Assembly (NCBI GenBank): GCA_032000125.1
Contig: DAMALH010000021.1
Span: forward strand, 1-64,000
Source of the DNA: Dryocola sp032000125
Lineage (GTDB): Bacteria > Pseudomonadota > Gammaproteobacteria > Enterobacterales > Enterobacteriaceae
Direction: 5' to 3'
DNA length: 64,000 nucleotides
Shown: positions 44,116 through 52,165 of the stretch, in pieces
Layout of the letters: every line of letters begins with the position of its first letter
Numbering within the stretch: the first letter of the stretch is position 1
Made by a program: the position numbers and the translations under genes
Notes under the pieces: model-generated
Told to the model about the DNA's origin: nothing
What the model saw: only the letters and a program-made list of their open reading frames with translations
Database searches by the model: none

Positions 44116-44201
44116 AAACAAAAAACCCCGCTGGTGAGGCGAGGTTTTTTGTTTTTGCTGTATGACGAACGGTACTGCTTCGCACACCACACTACATCAA
44201 C
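44116..44201 (-). ncRNA. istR: IstR-1 antitoxin small RNA
   Basis: On the minus strand there is a promoter with TTGCGC (44231-44236), 17-bp spacer and TATATT (44208-44213), then a transcript of about 86 nt ending in a strong terminator at 44120-44150. Its 5' tail, complementary to plus bases about 44183-44201, can pair with the tisAB message at about 44438-44456, with 17 of 19 positions matching around ACCAxxCTACATCAAC. This is the layout of E. coli IstR-1, which blocks translation of TisB. The ends are estimated. Confidence 0.75.
44120..44150 (-). terminator. IstR terminator (bidirectional)
   Basis: AAAAAACCCCGC, loop of 7, GCGAGGTTTTTT: a long stem with one mismatch, flanked by T-runs on both strands. 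It ends IstR on the minus strand and could also stop rightward transcription from the DUF1349 gene. Confidence 0.85.
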
Positions 44202-44306
44202 TTCTGGAATATATGATGAAACGCCTGATGGCGCAAATACTTGCTTCATTTTTCATCAGCACATAAATCTCCGGTTTGCGAAGCTGGCCGTATTTTCACC
44301 ATTTCA

Positions 44307-44337
44307 CTGTGTTTTTATACAGCACATCAGGTATAAT
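44307..44337 (+). promoter_or_regulatory. tisAB promoter with LexA (SOS) box
   Basis: CTGT-N8-ACAG (44307-44322) matches the LexA operator, overlapping the -35 area of a promoter with perfect -10 TATAAT at 44332-44337. It predicts SOS-induced transcription of tisAB, as in E. coli. Confidence 0.85.
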
Positions 44338-44443
44338 TGTTTCGTTGATATGCGTGTGCTCCAGGTCCGCAATCCGCCGCGGGATACAAGTCCTGGCTGA
44401 AACGGGTGGTGCCGTCAGCGCCTTAACCATAGAGGAGCACACC

Positions 44444-44509
44444 ATGCTACATCAACAAATTCAGTTGGCTACAGGCAGCGGAAGGGCACGCCTGCTGAAG
44501 TGCTCCTGA
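44444..44509 (+). other. tisA: tisA leader ORF (21 codons)
   Basis: A 21-codon frame starts with ATGCTACATCAAC behind a strong GAGGAG site, in the tisAB message. In E. coli, tisA is a leader whose region is the ribosome standby and IstR-pairing site, not a needed peptide. Here the IstR-complementary segment falls on its start. Confidence 0.6.
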
Positions 44510-44524
44510 CCACAGGAGAAGCGT

Positions 44525-44614
44525 ATGGGCTGGATGGAGCTGGTGACTCAGGTTCTGAAACTCATCGTTGCGTTACTGCAACTGCTTGAAGCAGTCATGA
44601 AGTACGTTCAGTAA
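44525..44614 (+). CDS. tisB: TisB, type I toxic membrane peptide
   Basis: The 29-residue peptide aligns end to end with E. coli TisB (29 residues), sharing the LKLIVALLQLLEAVMKYVQ-type amphipathic helix. It inserts in the inner membrane, lowers proton-motive force and promotes persister formation after DNA damage. ACAGGAGAAGCGT precedes the ATG. It lies just upstream of emrD, the E. coli position. Confidence 0.88.
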   Translation: MGWMELVTQVLKLIVALLQLLEAVMKYVQ

Positions 44615-44634
44615 TTCATGTTCAAGTCGCACTA

Positions 44635-44663
44635 AAGGGAGGCGGGCAACCGCCTCCCTTTTA
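44635..44663 (+). terminator. tisAB terminator
   Basis: AAGGGAGGCGG, GCAA tetraloop, CCGCCTCCCTT, then TTAT: strong 11-bp Rho-independent terminator 20 bases after the tisB stop. Confidence 0.9.
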
Positions 44664-44859
44664 TAAATCGCAGCCCTGTTTAAACTGGCAACAAAAATTG
44701 CCGTCCCGGCTTTACAGAATGCCATTTCCCCTCGCGTTCAAAAACCAGACGCCATCTGGCCTTTCCGTTCTTATGTGGTAGATTCAGCTCTAATTTTTAA
44801 CCTTGGCAGCACCATTAGCTGTTAAGACGCGCCATAACCTCTATAACACACATGAGACG

Positions 44860-46044
44860 ATGAAAAAGCTAGCCAGTATCCACCTGCTGATGATGTTAAT
44901 CCTGCTGGTTGCCGTCGGGCAGATGACCCAGACCATTTACATTCCCTCTATCCCGGATATGGCGCACACGTTTGGCGTGCGCGACGGTGCAATCCAGCAG
45001 GTGATGGCGGCCTATCTGCTGACCTACGGCGTGTCGCAGCTTTTCTACGGGCCGATTTCAGATCGTATCGGCCGCCGTCCGGTGATCCTTGCGGGGATGG
45101 CGATATTTATCCTCGCCACGCTCTGGGCGTTATTCACCACCAGCCTGCCTGCGCTGGTGGCCGCCAGCGCTCTGCAGGGGATGGGAACGGGCGTTGCAGG
45201 GGTGATGGCGCGAACCATGCCGCGCGATCTCTATGAAGGCCGTGATTTGCGGCATGCCAACAGCCTGCTGAACATGGGAATTCTGGTCAGCCCGCTGCTG
45301 GCGCCGGTTATTGGCGGCATGCTTGATTCAGCCTGGGGCTGGCGTGCCTGTTACGGCTTCCTGCTCCTGCTTTGTACCTTTGTCGCATTCTGCATGCTGC
45401 GCTGGCTGCCGGAAACACGTCCCGTTCAGGAAAGACCACAGCGTTTGAGCGCCAGCTATAAAACGCTGCTCGGCAACGGTTCTTTCAACTGCTATCTGCT
45501 GATGCTGGTCGGCGGGCTGGCGGGCGTCGCGGTCTTTGAAGCCTGCTCCGGCGTGCTGATGGGCGGCGTGCTGGGGCTAAACGGCGTAGTGGTCAGCATT
45601 CTGTTTATTCTGCCAATCCCTGCGGCGTTTTTTGGCTCCTGGTATGCGGGCCGTCAACACGCGCGTTTTTCGACGCTTATGTGGCAGGCGGTGCTGAGCT
45701 GCCTGTTTGCGGGCATGTTGATGTGGCTGCCGGGCTGGTTTGGCGTGATCAATATCTGGACGCTGATCGTGCCCGCCGCCCTGTTCTTCTTCGGCGCCGG
45801 AATGCTGTTTCCGCTGGCGACCAGCGGTGCGATGGAGCCGTTTCCTTTCCTGGCGGGCACGGCCGGCGCGCTGGTTGGCGGCCTGCAAAACATAGGTTCC
45901 GGGGCGATGGCGTGGTTTTCTGCCCTGCTGCCGCAAACCGGGCAGTTTAGTCTCGGCATGCTGATGACAGCGATGGGCGTGCTGATTCTGTTTTGCTGGC
46001 TGCCGCTTGCGCATAAATTCCAGCGGCATGGTGAAGCGGTTTAG
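44860..46044 (+). CDS. emrD: EmrD multidrug efflux MFS transporter
   Basis: The 394-residue protein (E. coli 394) starts at MKKLASIHLLMMLILLVAVGQM. It has twelve membrane segments, TIYIPSIPDMA in helix 1, the motif-A loop GPISDRIGRRPVILAG and PRDLYEGRDLRHANSLLNMGILVSPLLAP. EmrD exports uncouplers and other amphipathic compounds using the proton gradient. The longer in-frame start is rejected on alignment with E. coli. Confidence 0.96.
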   Translation: MKKLASIHLLMMLILLVAVGQMTQTIYIPSIPDMAHTFGVRDGAIQQVMAAYLLTYGVSQLFYGPISDRIGRRPVILAGMAIFILATLWALFTTSLPALVAASALQGMGTGVAGVMARTMPRDLYEGRDLRHANSLLNMGILVSPLLAPVIGGMLDSAWGWRACYGFLLLLCTFVAFCMLRWLPETRPVQERPQRLSASYKTLLGNGSFNCYLLMLVGGLAGVAVFEACSGVLMGGVLGLNGVVVSILFILPIPAAFFGSWYAGRQHARFSTLMWQAVLSCLFAGMLMWLPGWFGVINIWTLIVPAALFFFGAGMLFPLATSGAMEPFPFLAGTAGALVGGLQNIGSGAMAWFSALLPQTGQFSLGMLMTAMGVLILFCWLPLAHKFQRHGEAV

Positions 46045-46071
46045 GGTAGGCGGCGATAACGCTTATCCGCT

Positions 46072-47052
46072 TTAGCACTGACCAACGTAATGCCGGATAA
46101 GGGCGAGCAGCTCTTCGTTATCCACGGATTGCAGAAGGGTAACGGGCTTCCCCTGCGGCGGATCAACGTTGACGGCCAGCTTCAGTCCGTCAGGGCCGTA
46201 TCGGCAGGTCATCCCGCGCGTCAGTCCGCCAAGCGAAACATCCACATAGTCGCTTACCCACGTTGTGATACCGGGCTTCAGCAGCCAGGCAACGGTTAGC
46301 ACGTCATGGATCCAGCACCCCGGTAAGCGGCGGATTTGCATGGAGTAATTAATCCATGGCCGCATAGTGTCAACGAGGTAGCGACTGAGCCCGTTGTTGA
46401 AGCCCTCAAACGCATCCAAATCTTTGTGAGTCATCTGCGTTTGCGTCGTAACATCCATCGGGACAAGAACCAGCTCTGCCCCACTCGTCAATACGGCGTG
46501 GGCCGCTTCCGGATCCATGCCAAAATTAGTATCTTTCAGATACCCTTCAACGTGGAAAACGCCTCCCATAATAACGATCTCTTTCACCGCAGATGCCATC
46601 TGCGGATAGAGCTGTAACGCCAGGGCAACATTGGTCAACGGTCCGATGGCAACGAGGGTAATTTCTCCGGGGTTGGCACAGATCAGCTCGCCCATTTTTT
46701 GCAAGGCGAGCGGAGGCACTTCAGCTTTTAAGGCTGGCGCCGCGACCCCCTGCCACAGATGGCGCAAACCGAATTTATCGACATTATTATCGAACGCTTC
46801 TCGCCAGGGGGCCGTGGGTTCAATCAGCGCTCGAGACGCGCCGCGAGCCACTTCAACGTCAGCGCCAAGACGAGAGACGAGTTCGCACGCTATGGCGTAA
46901 CCTGTTTCGCTGGAGGTATTGCCGGAGACCGTCGTTATCAGCTCCAGAGAAATCTCCGGTGCTGCCAGCGCAAGCGCCAGCGCCAGGCCGTCGTCCACAT
47001 TTGCGCCAGCAATACCGTTACCTGGATCGCAGTCAATAATTACACGCTTCAT
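46072..47052 (-). CDS. Nucleoside hydrolase (IunH family)
   Basis: The 326-residue protein has the calcium-binding N-terminus of the inosine-uridine hydrolase family. It occurs in an expanded form, DCDPGNGIAGANVDDGLALA, where DxDPG and DD are separated by extra residues. TVSGNTSSETGYAIACELV, LVAIGPLTNVALAL and IVIMGGVFHVEGYL are further family blocks. The Asp near the C-terminus in IHDVLTVAWLL completes the site. It should hydrolyse a ribonucleoside to base and ribose. Overlaps the LacI stop (ATGA). Confidence 0.87.
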   Translation of the reverse strand: MKRVIIDCDPGNGIAGANVDDGLALALALAAPEISLELITTVSGNTSSETGYAIACELVSRLGADVEVARGASRALIEPTAPWREAFDNNVDKFGLRHLWQGVAAPALKAEVPPLALQKMGELICANPGEITLVAIGPLTNVALALQLYPQMASAVKEIVIMGGVFHVEGYLKDTNFGMDPEAAHAVLTSGAELVLVPMDVTTQTQMTHKDLDAFEGFNNGLSRYLVDTMRPWINYSMQIRRLPGCWIHDVLTVAWLLKPGITTWVSDYVDVSLGGLTRGMTCRYGPDGLKLAVNVDPPQGKPVTLLQSVDNEELLALIRHYVGQC

Positions 47053-48077
47053 GCACTTTCACTTTTGTTCAGGGGCCGACAGCCGCAGGACTCGCCAATT
47101 TGCAGCTCGAAAGCAAATTCGCGGTTGCGGGGCTGTCCATCCCACTTTTTCAGCATAAGGATGGCTTCTTTAGCCATCCGGTCGACGGGTTGCCGCACGG
47201 CGGTCAGGGAAGGCACGCTGTAAGTGGATTCGAGCGTCCCGTTAAAGCACACCAGAGCAATATCGTCAGGCACCTTCAGGCCCTGCTCGGCCAGGGCGCG
47301 TAAACAGCCGAAAGCCTGCTGCTCGTTGGAAGCAAAGATTGCCCTCGGCAAGGTGCCGGTCAGCATGCGCTTCGTCGCCTTATAGCCGCCTGCCCGGGTG
47401 TAATCGGCAGGAAAAATCCACTCCGAATGCACCTCGAGCCCCGCTTCCACCTGCGCCTGCTGCCAACCGCTGAGACGATCCTGAGTATTAAGCATCTCCA
47501 GCGGCCCGCTAATAATGGCGATTTCGCGGTAGCCATGTTCGATGAGGTGATGAGTGGCCTGGCAGGCCGCCTGCTGCTCATTAACCTGAATGACGCTGAC
47601 GTTCAGCGCCGACTCGACTCTGTCCAGCATCACGCAGGGCGTTCCGCTCGCCTGAATCAGTTCAATGCAGGGATGGCGATCGACGCTGGTGTAAATCAGG
47701 CCATCAACCTGGCGATGAAGAAGATTATTTATGAGCTCACGCTCGCGAGCTTTGTCATCTCCTGAGTCTGCCAGCAGCAGCACCTTGCCGTCGGCAAAAG
47801 CCTCCTGCTGCAAAGCATGAGCCATCGACGAAATAAACGGGTTAGCAATATTCGGCACAATTAAGCCGTAAGTCTGCGTAGTGCCACAGGCTAAGGCCCG
47901 TGCCACTGCGTTTGGCCGATAGCCCGTTTTTTTGATCGCGACCAGCACGCGCTCGCGCGTTTCCGGGGCTACCGGTCGCGGTCCGTTGTTAATGACGTAG
48001 CTGACTACCGCCACTGAAGTGCCGGCCTCTCTGGCCACTTCGGTACGCGTCACGCGTTGGATTAAAGGCTTTGTCAC
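47049..48077 (-). CDS. LacI-family regulator of the nucleoside hydrolase locus
   Basis: The 342-residue protein has a helix-turn-helix (VTRTEVAREAGTSVAVVSYVINNGPRPV) and a sensor domain with YGLIVPNIANPFISSMAHALQ and ASNEQQAFGCLRALAEQGL. It lies between the MHS transporter and the nucleoside hydrolase in one operon. Its probable operators are the twin palindromes at 49635-49650 and 49680-49695. The inducer may be a nucleoside or base. Confidence 0.92.
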   Translation of the reverse strand: MTKPLIQRVTRTEVAREAGTSVAVVSYVINNGPRPVAPETRERVLVAIKKTGYRPNAVARALACGTTQTYGLIVPNIANPFISSMAHALQQEAFADGKVLLLADSGDDKARERELINNLLHRQVDGLIYTSVDRHPCIELIQASGTPCVMLDRVESALNVSVIQVNEQQAACQATHHLIEHGYREIAIISGPLEMLNTQDRLSGWQQAQVEAGLEVHSEWIFPADYTRAGGYKATKRMLTGTLPRAIFASNEQQAFGCLRALAEQGLKVPDDIALVCFNGTLESTYSVPSLTAVRQPVDRMAKEAILMLKKWDGQPRNREFAFELQIGESCGCRPLNKSESA

Positions 48078-48191
48078 TGCATACCTGCGTTATCTTAACT
48101 GGCGTATAGAACAGACCGACAGAATAAAGGGTTATGGCAAAAAAATCCCTTTCGAAAACGGCAGGTTTCCCTGCCGCCTGTGTGCGGGAAA

Positions 48192-49589
48192 TCAAATTGC
48201 ATCATCAGGTAAATTCAGGTCACGCCCCCGGGTTTCCGGGGCAAAGAAGGTGGTGACGAGGCCGATTCCCGCCATAAGGGCAAAGTAGGTCGCAATCGGC
48301 CACCAGTGTCCGGTCCATGAAAGCAGCGCCGCAGCCACTAACGGCGCCGTGCCGCCCGACAAAATAGACCCTAACTCTTTAGCAAACGCCATTTTCGTAT
48401 AGCGATTAGTTACGCCGAATAATTCCACGCCCCACGCTGCCTGTACGCCAAAAATACCCAGCGATGCCAGACCCATCCCGACGACAATTGTCGGGATCAC
48501 CAATATAGGTTCCCGTGATTCCAGCAGCATAAACGCCGGGAAGGCGTAAAGGATAAGCAGAAAGCAAAACCAGCGATACACGATACGTCGCCCAAAGCGG
48601 TCGGAGAGCCATCCGGCAAAAGGAATGATGGCAAAGCCAAGCAGCGACGCTATCAGCACGGCAAGGGTGGGCACAGACTTATCGACCATCAGCACCCTGG
48701 CAACATAGCCAATGATAAAACCCTGTGCCAGATATGAAGGCCCGTTTTCACCCACGCGTAAGCCGACCATGGTCCAGAAGGCTCGCGTCCTCCGCCAGAA
48801 ACTGCGGTTATCCTGCTTGTGAAGTACCAGGCCTTGCACAAGGCTTTGCTGACGCTGTTTTTCCAGCAGCGCTTTCTGGCGTTCAAAAACCGGCGTCTCA
48901 CGCAGATTATGGCGAATATACAAAGCCACAATGGCAATTAAGATGCTGCATAAAAACGGAATACGCCATCCCCAGTCGAGCAGCGCCTCTTTGTCCATCT
49001 GCAACACCAGCAGCCAGATAAGAGAAGCAAGCAACGTACCACTGTTAGAACCTAGCCCAATAATCGACGAAACCAGCCCGCGACGCTTCACGGGGGCATA
49101 TTCTCCCAGCATAACGGTGCCGCCGGAAAGCTCAGCGCCTGCGCCCAGCCCCTGCGAAAATCGTAGAATAACCAGACAAACCGGCGCCCAAAAGCCAATC
49201 TGCGTGTAGCCGGGGATCAGGCCAATAAGGGTCGTTGAGCCGCCCATAAGGGCGATGGTAATAACCATAACCAGCTTTCTGCCGTAGCGATCGCCCAGCC
49301 AGCCAAACAGCAGAGCGCCGATGGGACGAGCCACAAAACCCACCGAGTAGGCCGCGAAACTTGATAACAGGGCCATAACTGGCGTGGCATTGGGAAAGAA
49401 CACGTCGCCAAAGATTATGCCAGCCGCCAGCCCGTATAACGCAAAGTCGGCATATTCCATCGTTGTACCGAGCCAGCAGGAAAAGGCGGCACGGGTAAAA
49501 TCACGCCTGCCTTCCGGCGTTGCCAGGCGCTCCTCGGCAGCATGTTGTTCTTCCGCAGCCGGCACATAAGAAACGTTCTCTGTCGTCAT
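48192..49589 (-). CDS. MFS transporter, metabolite:H+ symporter (MHS) family
   Basis: The 465-residue protein has a polar N-terminal tail and twelve membrane segments. It has MHS features: LGTTMEYADFALYGLAAGII, ARPIGALLFGWLGDRYGRK, FSQGLGAGAELSGGTVMLGEYAP and a long central loop. Relatives (ShiA, ProP, KgtP) import organic acids or osmolytes with protons. Here, coupling to a nucleoside hydrolase suggests a nucleoside-like solute. First gene of the operon, with a MTTENVSY start. Confidence 0.9.
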   Translation of the reverse strand: MTTENVSYVPAAEEQHAAEERLATPEGRRDFTRAAFSCWLGTTMEYADFALYGLAAGIIFGDVFFPNATPVMALLSSFAAYSVGFVARPIGALLFGWLGDRYGRKLVMVITIALMGGSTTLIGLIPGYTQIGFWAPVCLVILRFSQGLGAGAELSGGTVMLGEYAPVKRRGLVSSIIGLGSNSGTLLASLIWLLVLQMDKEALLDWGWRIPFLCSILIAIVALYIRHNLRETPVFERQKALLEKQRQQSLVQGLVLHKQDNRSFWRRTRAFWTMVGLRVGENGPSYLAQGFIIGYVARVLMVDKSVPTLAVLIASLLGFAIIPFAGWLSDRFGRRIVYRWFCFLLILYAFPAFMLLESREPILVIPTIVVGMGLASLGIFGVQAAWGVELFGVTNRYTKMAFAKELGSILSGGTAPLVAAALLSWTGHWWPIATYFALMAGIGLVTTFFAPETRGRDLNLPDDAI

Positions 49590-49634
49590 GGATTACTCTC
49601 TGAAAGGTCGATCGGTTAATTACCGTGTGTGGCG

Positions 49635-49695
49635 ATCTACTCGCGTAGATACTGCCGATGATTGTCTGACACGAAGTCAATCTACGCGCGTAGAT
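49635..49695. promoter_or_regulatory. Twin LacI-type operators upstream of the MHS operon
   Basis: ATCTACTCGCGTAGAT (49635-49650) and the perfect palindrome ATCTACGCGCGTAGAT (49680-49695) differ by one base. They are 45 bp apart centre to centre, within 110 bp of the transporter start. Two operators at this spacing suit repression by the LacI protein encoded in the same operon. Confidence 0.8.
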
Positions 49696-49776
49696 AAATC
49701 GAAAAAGCGATCTTCTATTGAGAGTAATGTCACTTTATGACGAGAAAATGACGTGACGCAAGCGCGCCATGAAGCT

Positions 49777-50508
49777 TTAAAGCACTTTGCTCAAAAACGC
49801 TTTCGTGCGCGGGTTGGTCGGCGCGGTAAACAGCTGCGAAGGCGGCCCCTGCTCCTGAATCACACCCTGGTCGATAAACACCACGCGGTCTGCCACCTCA
49901 CGGGCAAAGCCCATTTCGTGCGTCACAATCACCATCGTCATGCCCTCCAGCGCCAGTTGCTTCATCACCGCCAGCACTTCGCCCACCAGTTCCGGGTCGA
50001 GTGCGGACGTTGGCTCATCGAAAAGGATAATCGAAGGTTCCATCGCCAGCGCGCGCGCAATTGCCACCCGCTGCTGCTGCCCGCCGGAAAGGCTTGCCGG
50101 CCAGGCGTTGATTTTGTCTGTCAGCCCCACTTTGTGCAGCAGCTTTTCCGCGCGCGACACCGCGTCAGCTTTCGAAAGGCCTTTGAGGGACATCGGCGCC
50201 ATGATCAAATTTTCCAGCACCGTCATATGCGGGAACAGATTAAAACGCTGGAACACCATGCCTACGCCCTCGCGCAGCGTATTCAGATTGGTTTTAGGGT
50301 TGTGGACCGCAAAACCGTTCACCATAACTTCGCCGCCGTCCAGTTTTTCCAGCGCGTTCAGGCAGCGCAGAAAGGTGCTTTTCCCCGAGCCGGATGGCCC
50401 GATAACGCACACCACTTCCTGGGGGGCAATATCACAGGAGATACCGCGCAGCACGTGGGTTTTGCCAAAATTTTTCTGTAAATCCTTAACGTGAATCACT
50501 TTTGCCAA
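49777..50508 (-). CDS. Amino acid ABC transporter ATPase (GlnQ/HisP family)
   Basis: The 243-residue ATPase has Walker A GPSGSGKST near residue 37, signature LSGGQQQRVAIARAL, Walker B IILFDEPTSALD and the switch His in VTHEMGFA. It energises import of a polar amino acid with the permease and binding protein encoded upstream. Its start lies inside the permease gene (23-bp overlap). Confidence 0.93.
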   Translation of the reverse strand: MAKVIHVKDLQKNFGKTHVLRGISCDIAPQEVVCVIGPSGSGKSTFLRCLNALEKLDGGEVMVNGFAVHNPKTNLNTLREGVGMVFQRFNLFPHMTVLENLIMAPMSLKGLSKADAVSRAEKLLHKVGLTDKINAWPASLSGGQQQRVAIARALAMEPSIILFDEPTSALDPELVGEVLAVMKQLALEGMTMVIVTHEMGFAREVADRVVFIDQGVIQEQGPPSQLFTAPTNPRTKAFLSKVL

Positions 50509-51250
50509 ACCTCTTTTCCATGTGTTGCACCAGCAGCGAGAGCAGGAATGTCAGCACCCAGTAGACCAGCGAGATAGTCAGGTAGGGTTCCCAGTAAGTC
50601 GCGTAAGCGCCGGAAACGGTACGCGCGGCGTAAGCCAGATCGGCCAGGCCAATCGCCGAAGCCAGCGAGGAATCTTTCACAATTGCGATGGCGTTATTGC
50701 CCAGCGGCGGCAGGATACGGCGGAACGCCTGCGGCAAAATTACTTTGCGCATTGTTTTGCCCCAGCCCATACCCAGCGCGCGCGAGGCTTCCATCTGGCC
50801 TTTGTCGATGGACTGAATACCCGCACGGAAAATCTCGGAAACGTAAGCCCCGGCGTTAAGCGTAATGGCAACCACACACGAGAGAAACGCACCGTATTCA
50901 GAACGCAGCTCGCGGGCAAAATCCACCGACATCAGGCCGCTGGTGACCAGTATGCCGTCACGCGGGTTGATAAACAGAGGCACCAGCGCAAAGTGTACGA
51001 CCATGATCTGCACAAATAACGGCGTGCCGCGAAAAGCGCTTACGTAAACCCGCACCGGCCACTGAACGGCATAGCGCAGCACGTGTTTCCACGGGCCGTC
51101 TTCGGCATGCGCCATACGGCCAAGCCCCAGCAGCAGGCCCCATGTGGTGCCTAAAATTACGCAGATGATGGTGCATTTGATGGTCATGAGCGCACCCTGC
51201 ATAAACAGCGGCGCATATTCTGAGATTATCTCCCAGCGAAATCCGGTCAT
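50486..51250 (-). CDS. Amino acid ABC transporter permease (HisMQ/GlnP family)
   Basis: The 254-residue membrane protein has about five helices and the EAA loop (EASRALGMGWGKTMRKVILPQAFRRILPPLGNNAIAIVKDSSL) in pieces typical of polar amino acid permeases. It probably acts as a homodimer, since no second permease is encoded. It lies between the binding-protein and ATPase genes. Confidence 0.92.
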   Translation of the reverse strand: MTGFRWEIISEYAPLFMQGALMTIKCTIICVILGTTWGLLLGLGRMAHAEDGPWKHVLRYAVQWPVRVYVSAFRGTPLFVQIMVVHFALVPLFINPRDGILVTSGLMSVDFARELRSEYGAFLSCVVAITLNAGAYVSEIFRAGIQSIDKGQMEASRALGMGWGKTMRKVILPQAFRRILPPLGNNAIAIVKDSSLASAIGLADLAYAARTVSGAYATYWEPYLTISLVYWVLTFLLSLLVQHMEKRFGKSDSR

Positions 51251-51293
51251 ACCTGTCCTTGTTGGGGCCGAAGCGGCCCCGAGTCATACGAAA

Positions 51294-52073
51294 TTATTCA
51301 GCGGGGAGAGTGGGAACGTTGCTGTCAAACCAGGTGGTGTAGATCTTCGCGTAGGTGCCATCGGCGATGATTTTCTTCAGGCCCGCATTGATTTTACCCA
51401 GCAGCTCCTGGTTGTCTTTCGCCACGGCGATGCCGAAATACTGGCGCTCAAATTTGGCGTCAGAGACCGTTTTCAGGGCTTTTTCAGGATGAGATTTGAT
51501 GTAGTACTTAATCACGCCCACGTCGCCCACGGCGGCATCGATACCGTCTTCGGCCAGCTCCTGGAGCATCAGCGGCGTATTATCAAAGCGCTTGATATCG
51601 GTGCTGTTTTTACCCAGCGTGTCGGACACCACGATATCGCCCGCGCTGGAGTTAACCACGCCAACTTTTTTGCCTTTCAGGGCGTTAATGGAGTCCACTT
51701 TAGACTCTGTAGGTACGACGATAGACTGCTCCGCCGGGAAATAAGGCACGGAAAAATCCACCATCGCTTTACGCTTGTCGGTAATGGTAATGCCGGAAAT
51801 GATAATGTCGCGGTCACCGGAACTCAGCGTGGCGAAAATCCCTTCCCACGGCGTGTTCACCAGCTTGATGTCAAAGCCTTCCGCTTTGGCAATGGCTTTA
51901 ATGATATCGATATCGAACCCTTCAAGCTGCTTCTGGCTGTTTTCAAACTCAAAGGGTCGATAGGTGCCGCCGGAGCCAACCACATAGGTTTGCTGTGCGG
52001 CATAGGCGGCGGAGAGCACGGAGCAGGCCATACATCCGGCGAAAATAACTGTTTTAGCTAACGTTCTGATCAT
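51294..52073 (-). CDS. Amino acid ABC transporter substrate-binding protein
   Basis: The 259-residue periplasmic protein has a signal peptide (MIRTLAKTVIFAGCMACSVL, Ala-rich end). It has the SBP type 3 fold: TYRPFEFENSQKQLEGFDIDII, WEGIFATLSSGDRDIIISGITIT, and FSVPYFPAEQSIVV. The amino-acid carboxylate Arg lies in the TDKRKAM segment. ArgR-like boxes in its promoter suggest arginine or another basic amino acid. Specificity is an inference. Confidence 0.9.
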   Translation of the reverse strand: MIRTLAKTVIFAGCMACSVLSAAYAAQQTYVVGSGGTYRPFEFENSQKQLEGFDIDIIKAIAKAEGFDIKLVNTPWEGIFATLSSGDRDIIISGITITDKRKAMVDFSVPYFPAEQSIVVPTESKVDSINALKGKKVGVVNSSAGDIVVSDTLGKNSTDIKRFDNTPLMLQELAEDGIDAAVGDVGVIKYYIKSHPEKALKTVSDAKFERQYFGIAVAKDNQELLGKINAGLKKIIADGTYAKIYTTWFDSNVPTLPAE

Positions 52074-52088
52074 TGTGCGCTCCGGTAT

Positions 52089-52127
52089 ATTCCGTATTTA
52101 TGCATTTAATTTGCATAAAAATACATA
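52089..52127. promoter_or_regulatory. Pair of ArgR (ARG box)-like sites
   Basis: Two 18-bp AT-rich sites, 52089-52106 and 52110-52127, are separated by exactly 3 bp, the spacing bound by one ArgR hexamer. The second, TTTGCATAAAAATACATA, matches 16 of 18 consensus positions. The first is weaker (CCGTATTTATGCA). They lie 16-54 bp upstream of the binding-protein start. Confidence 0.6.
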
Positions 52128-52165
52128 ATTTGACGGAGAGCGGCAACTTAAAATTACGCTGAGGG

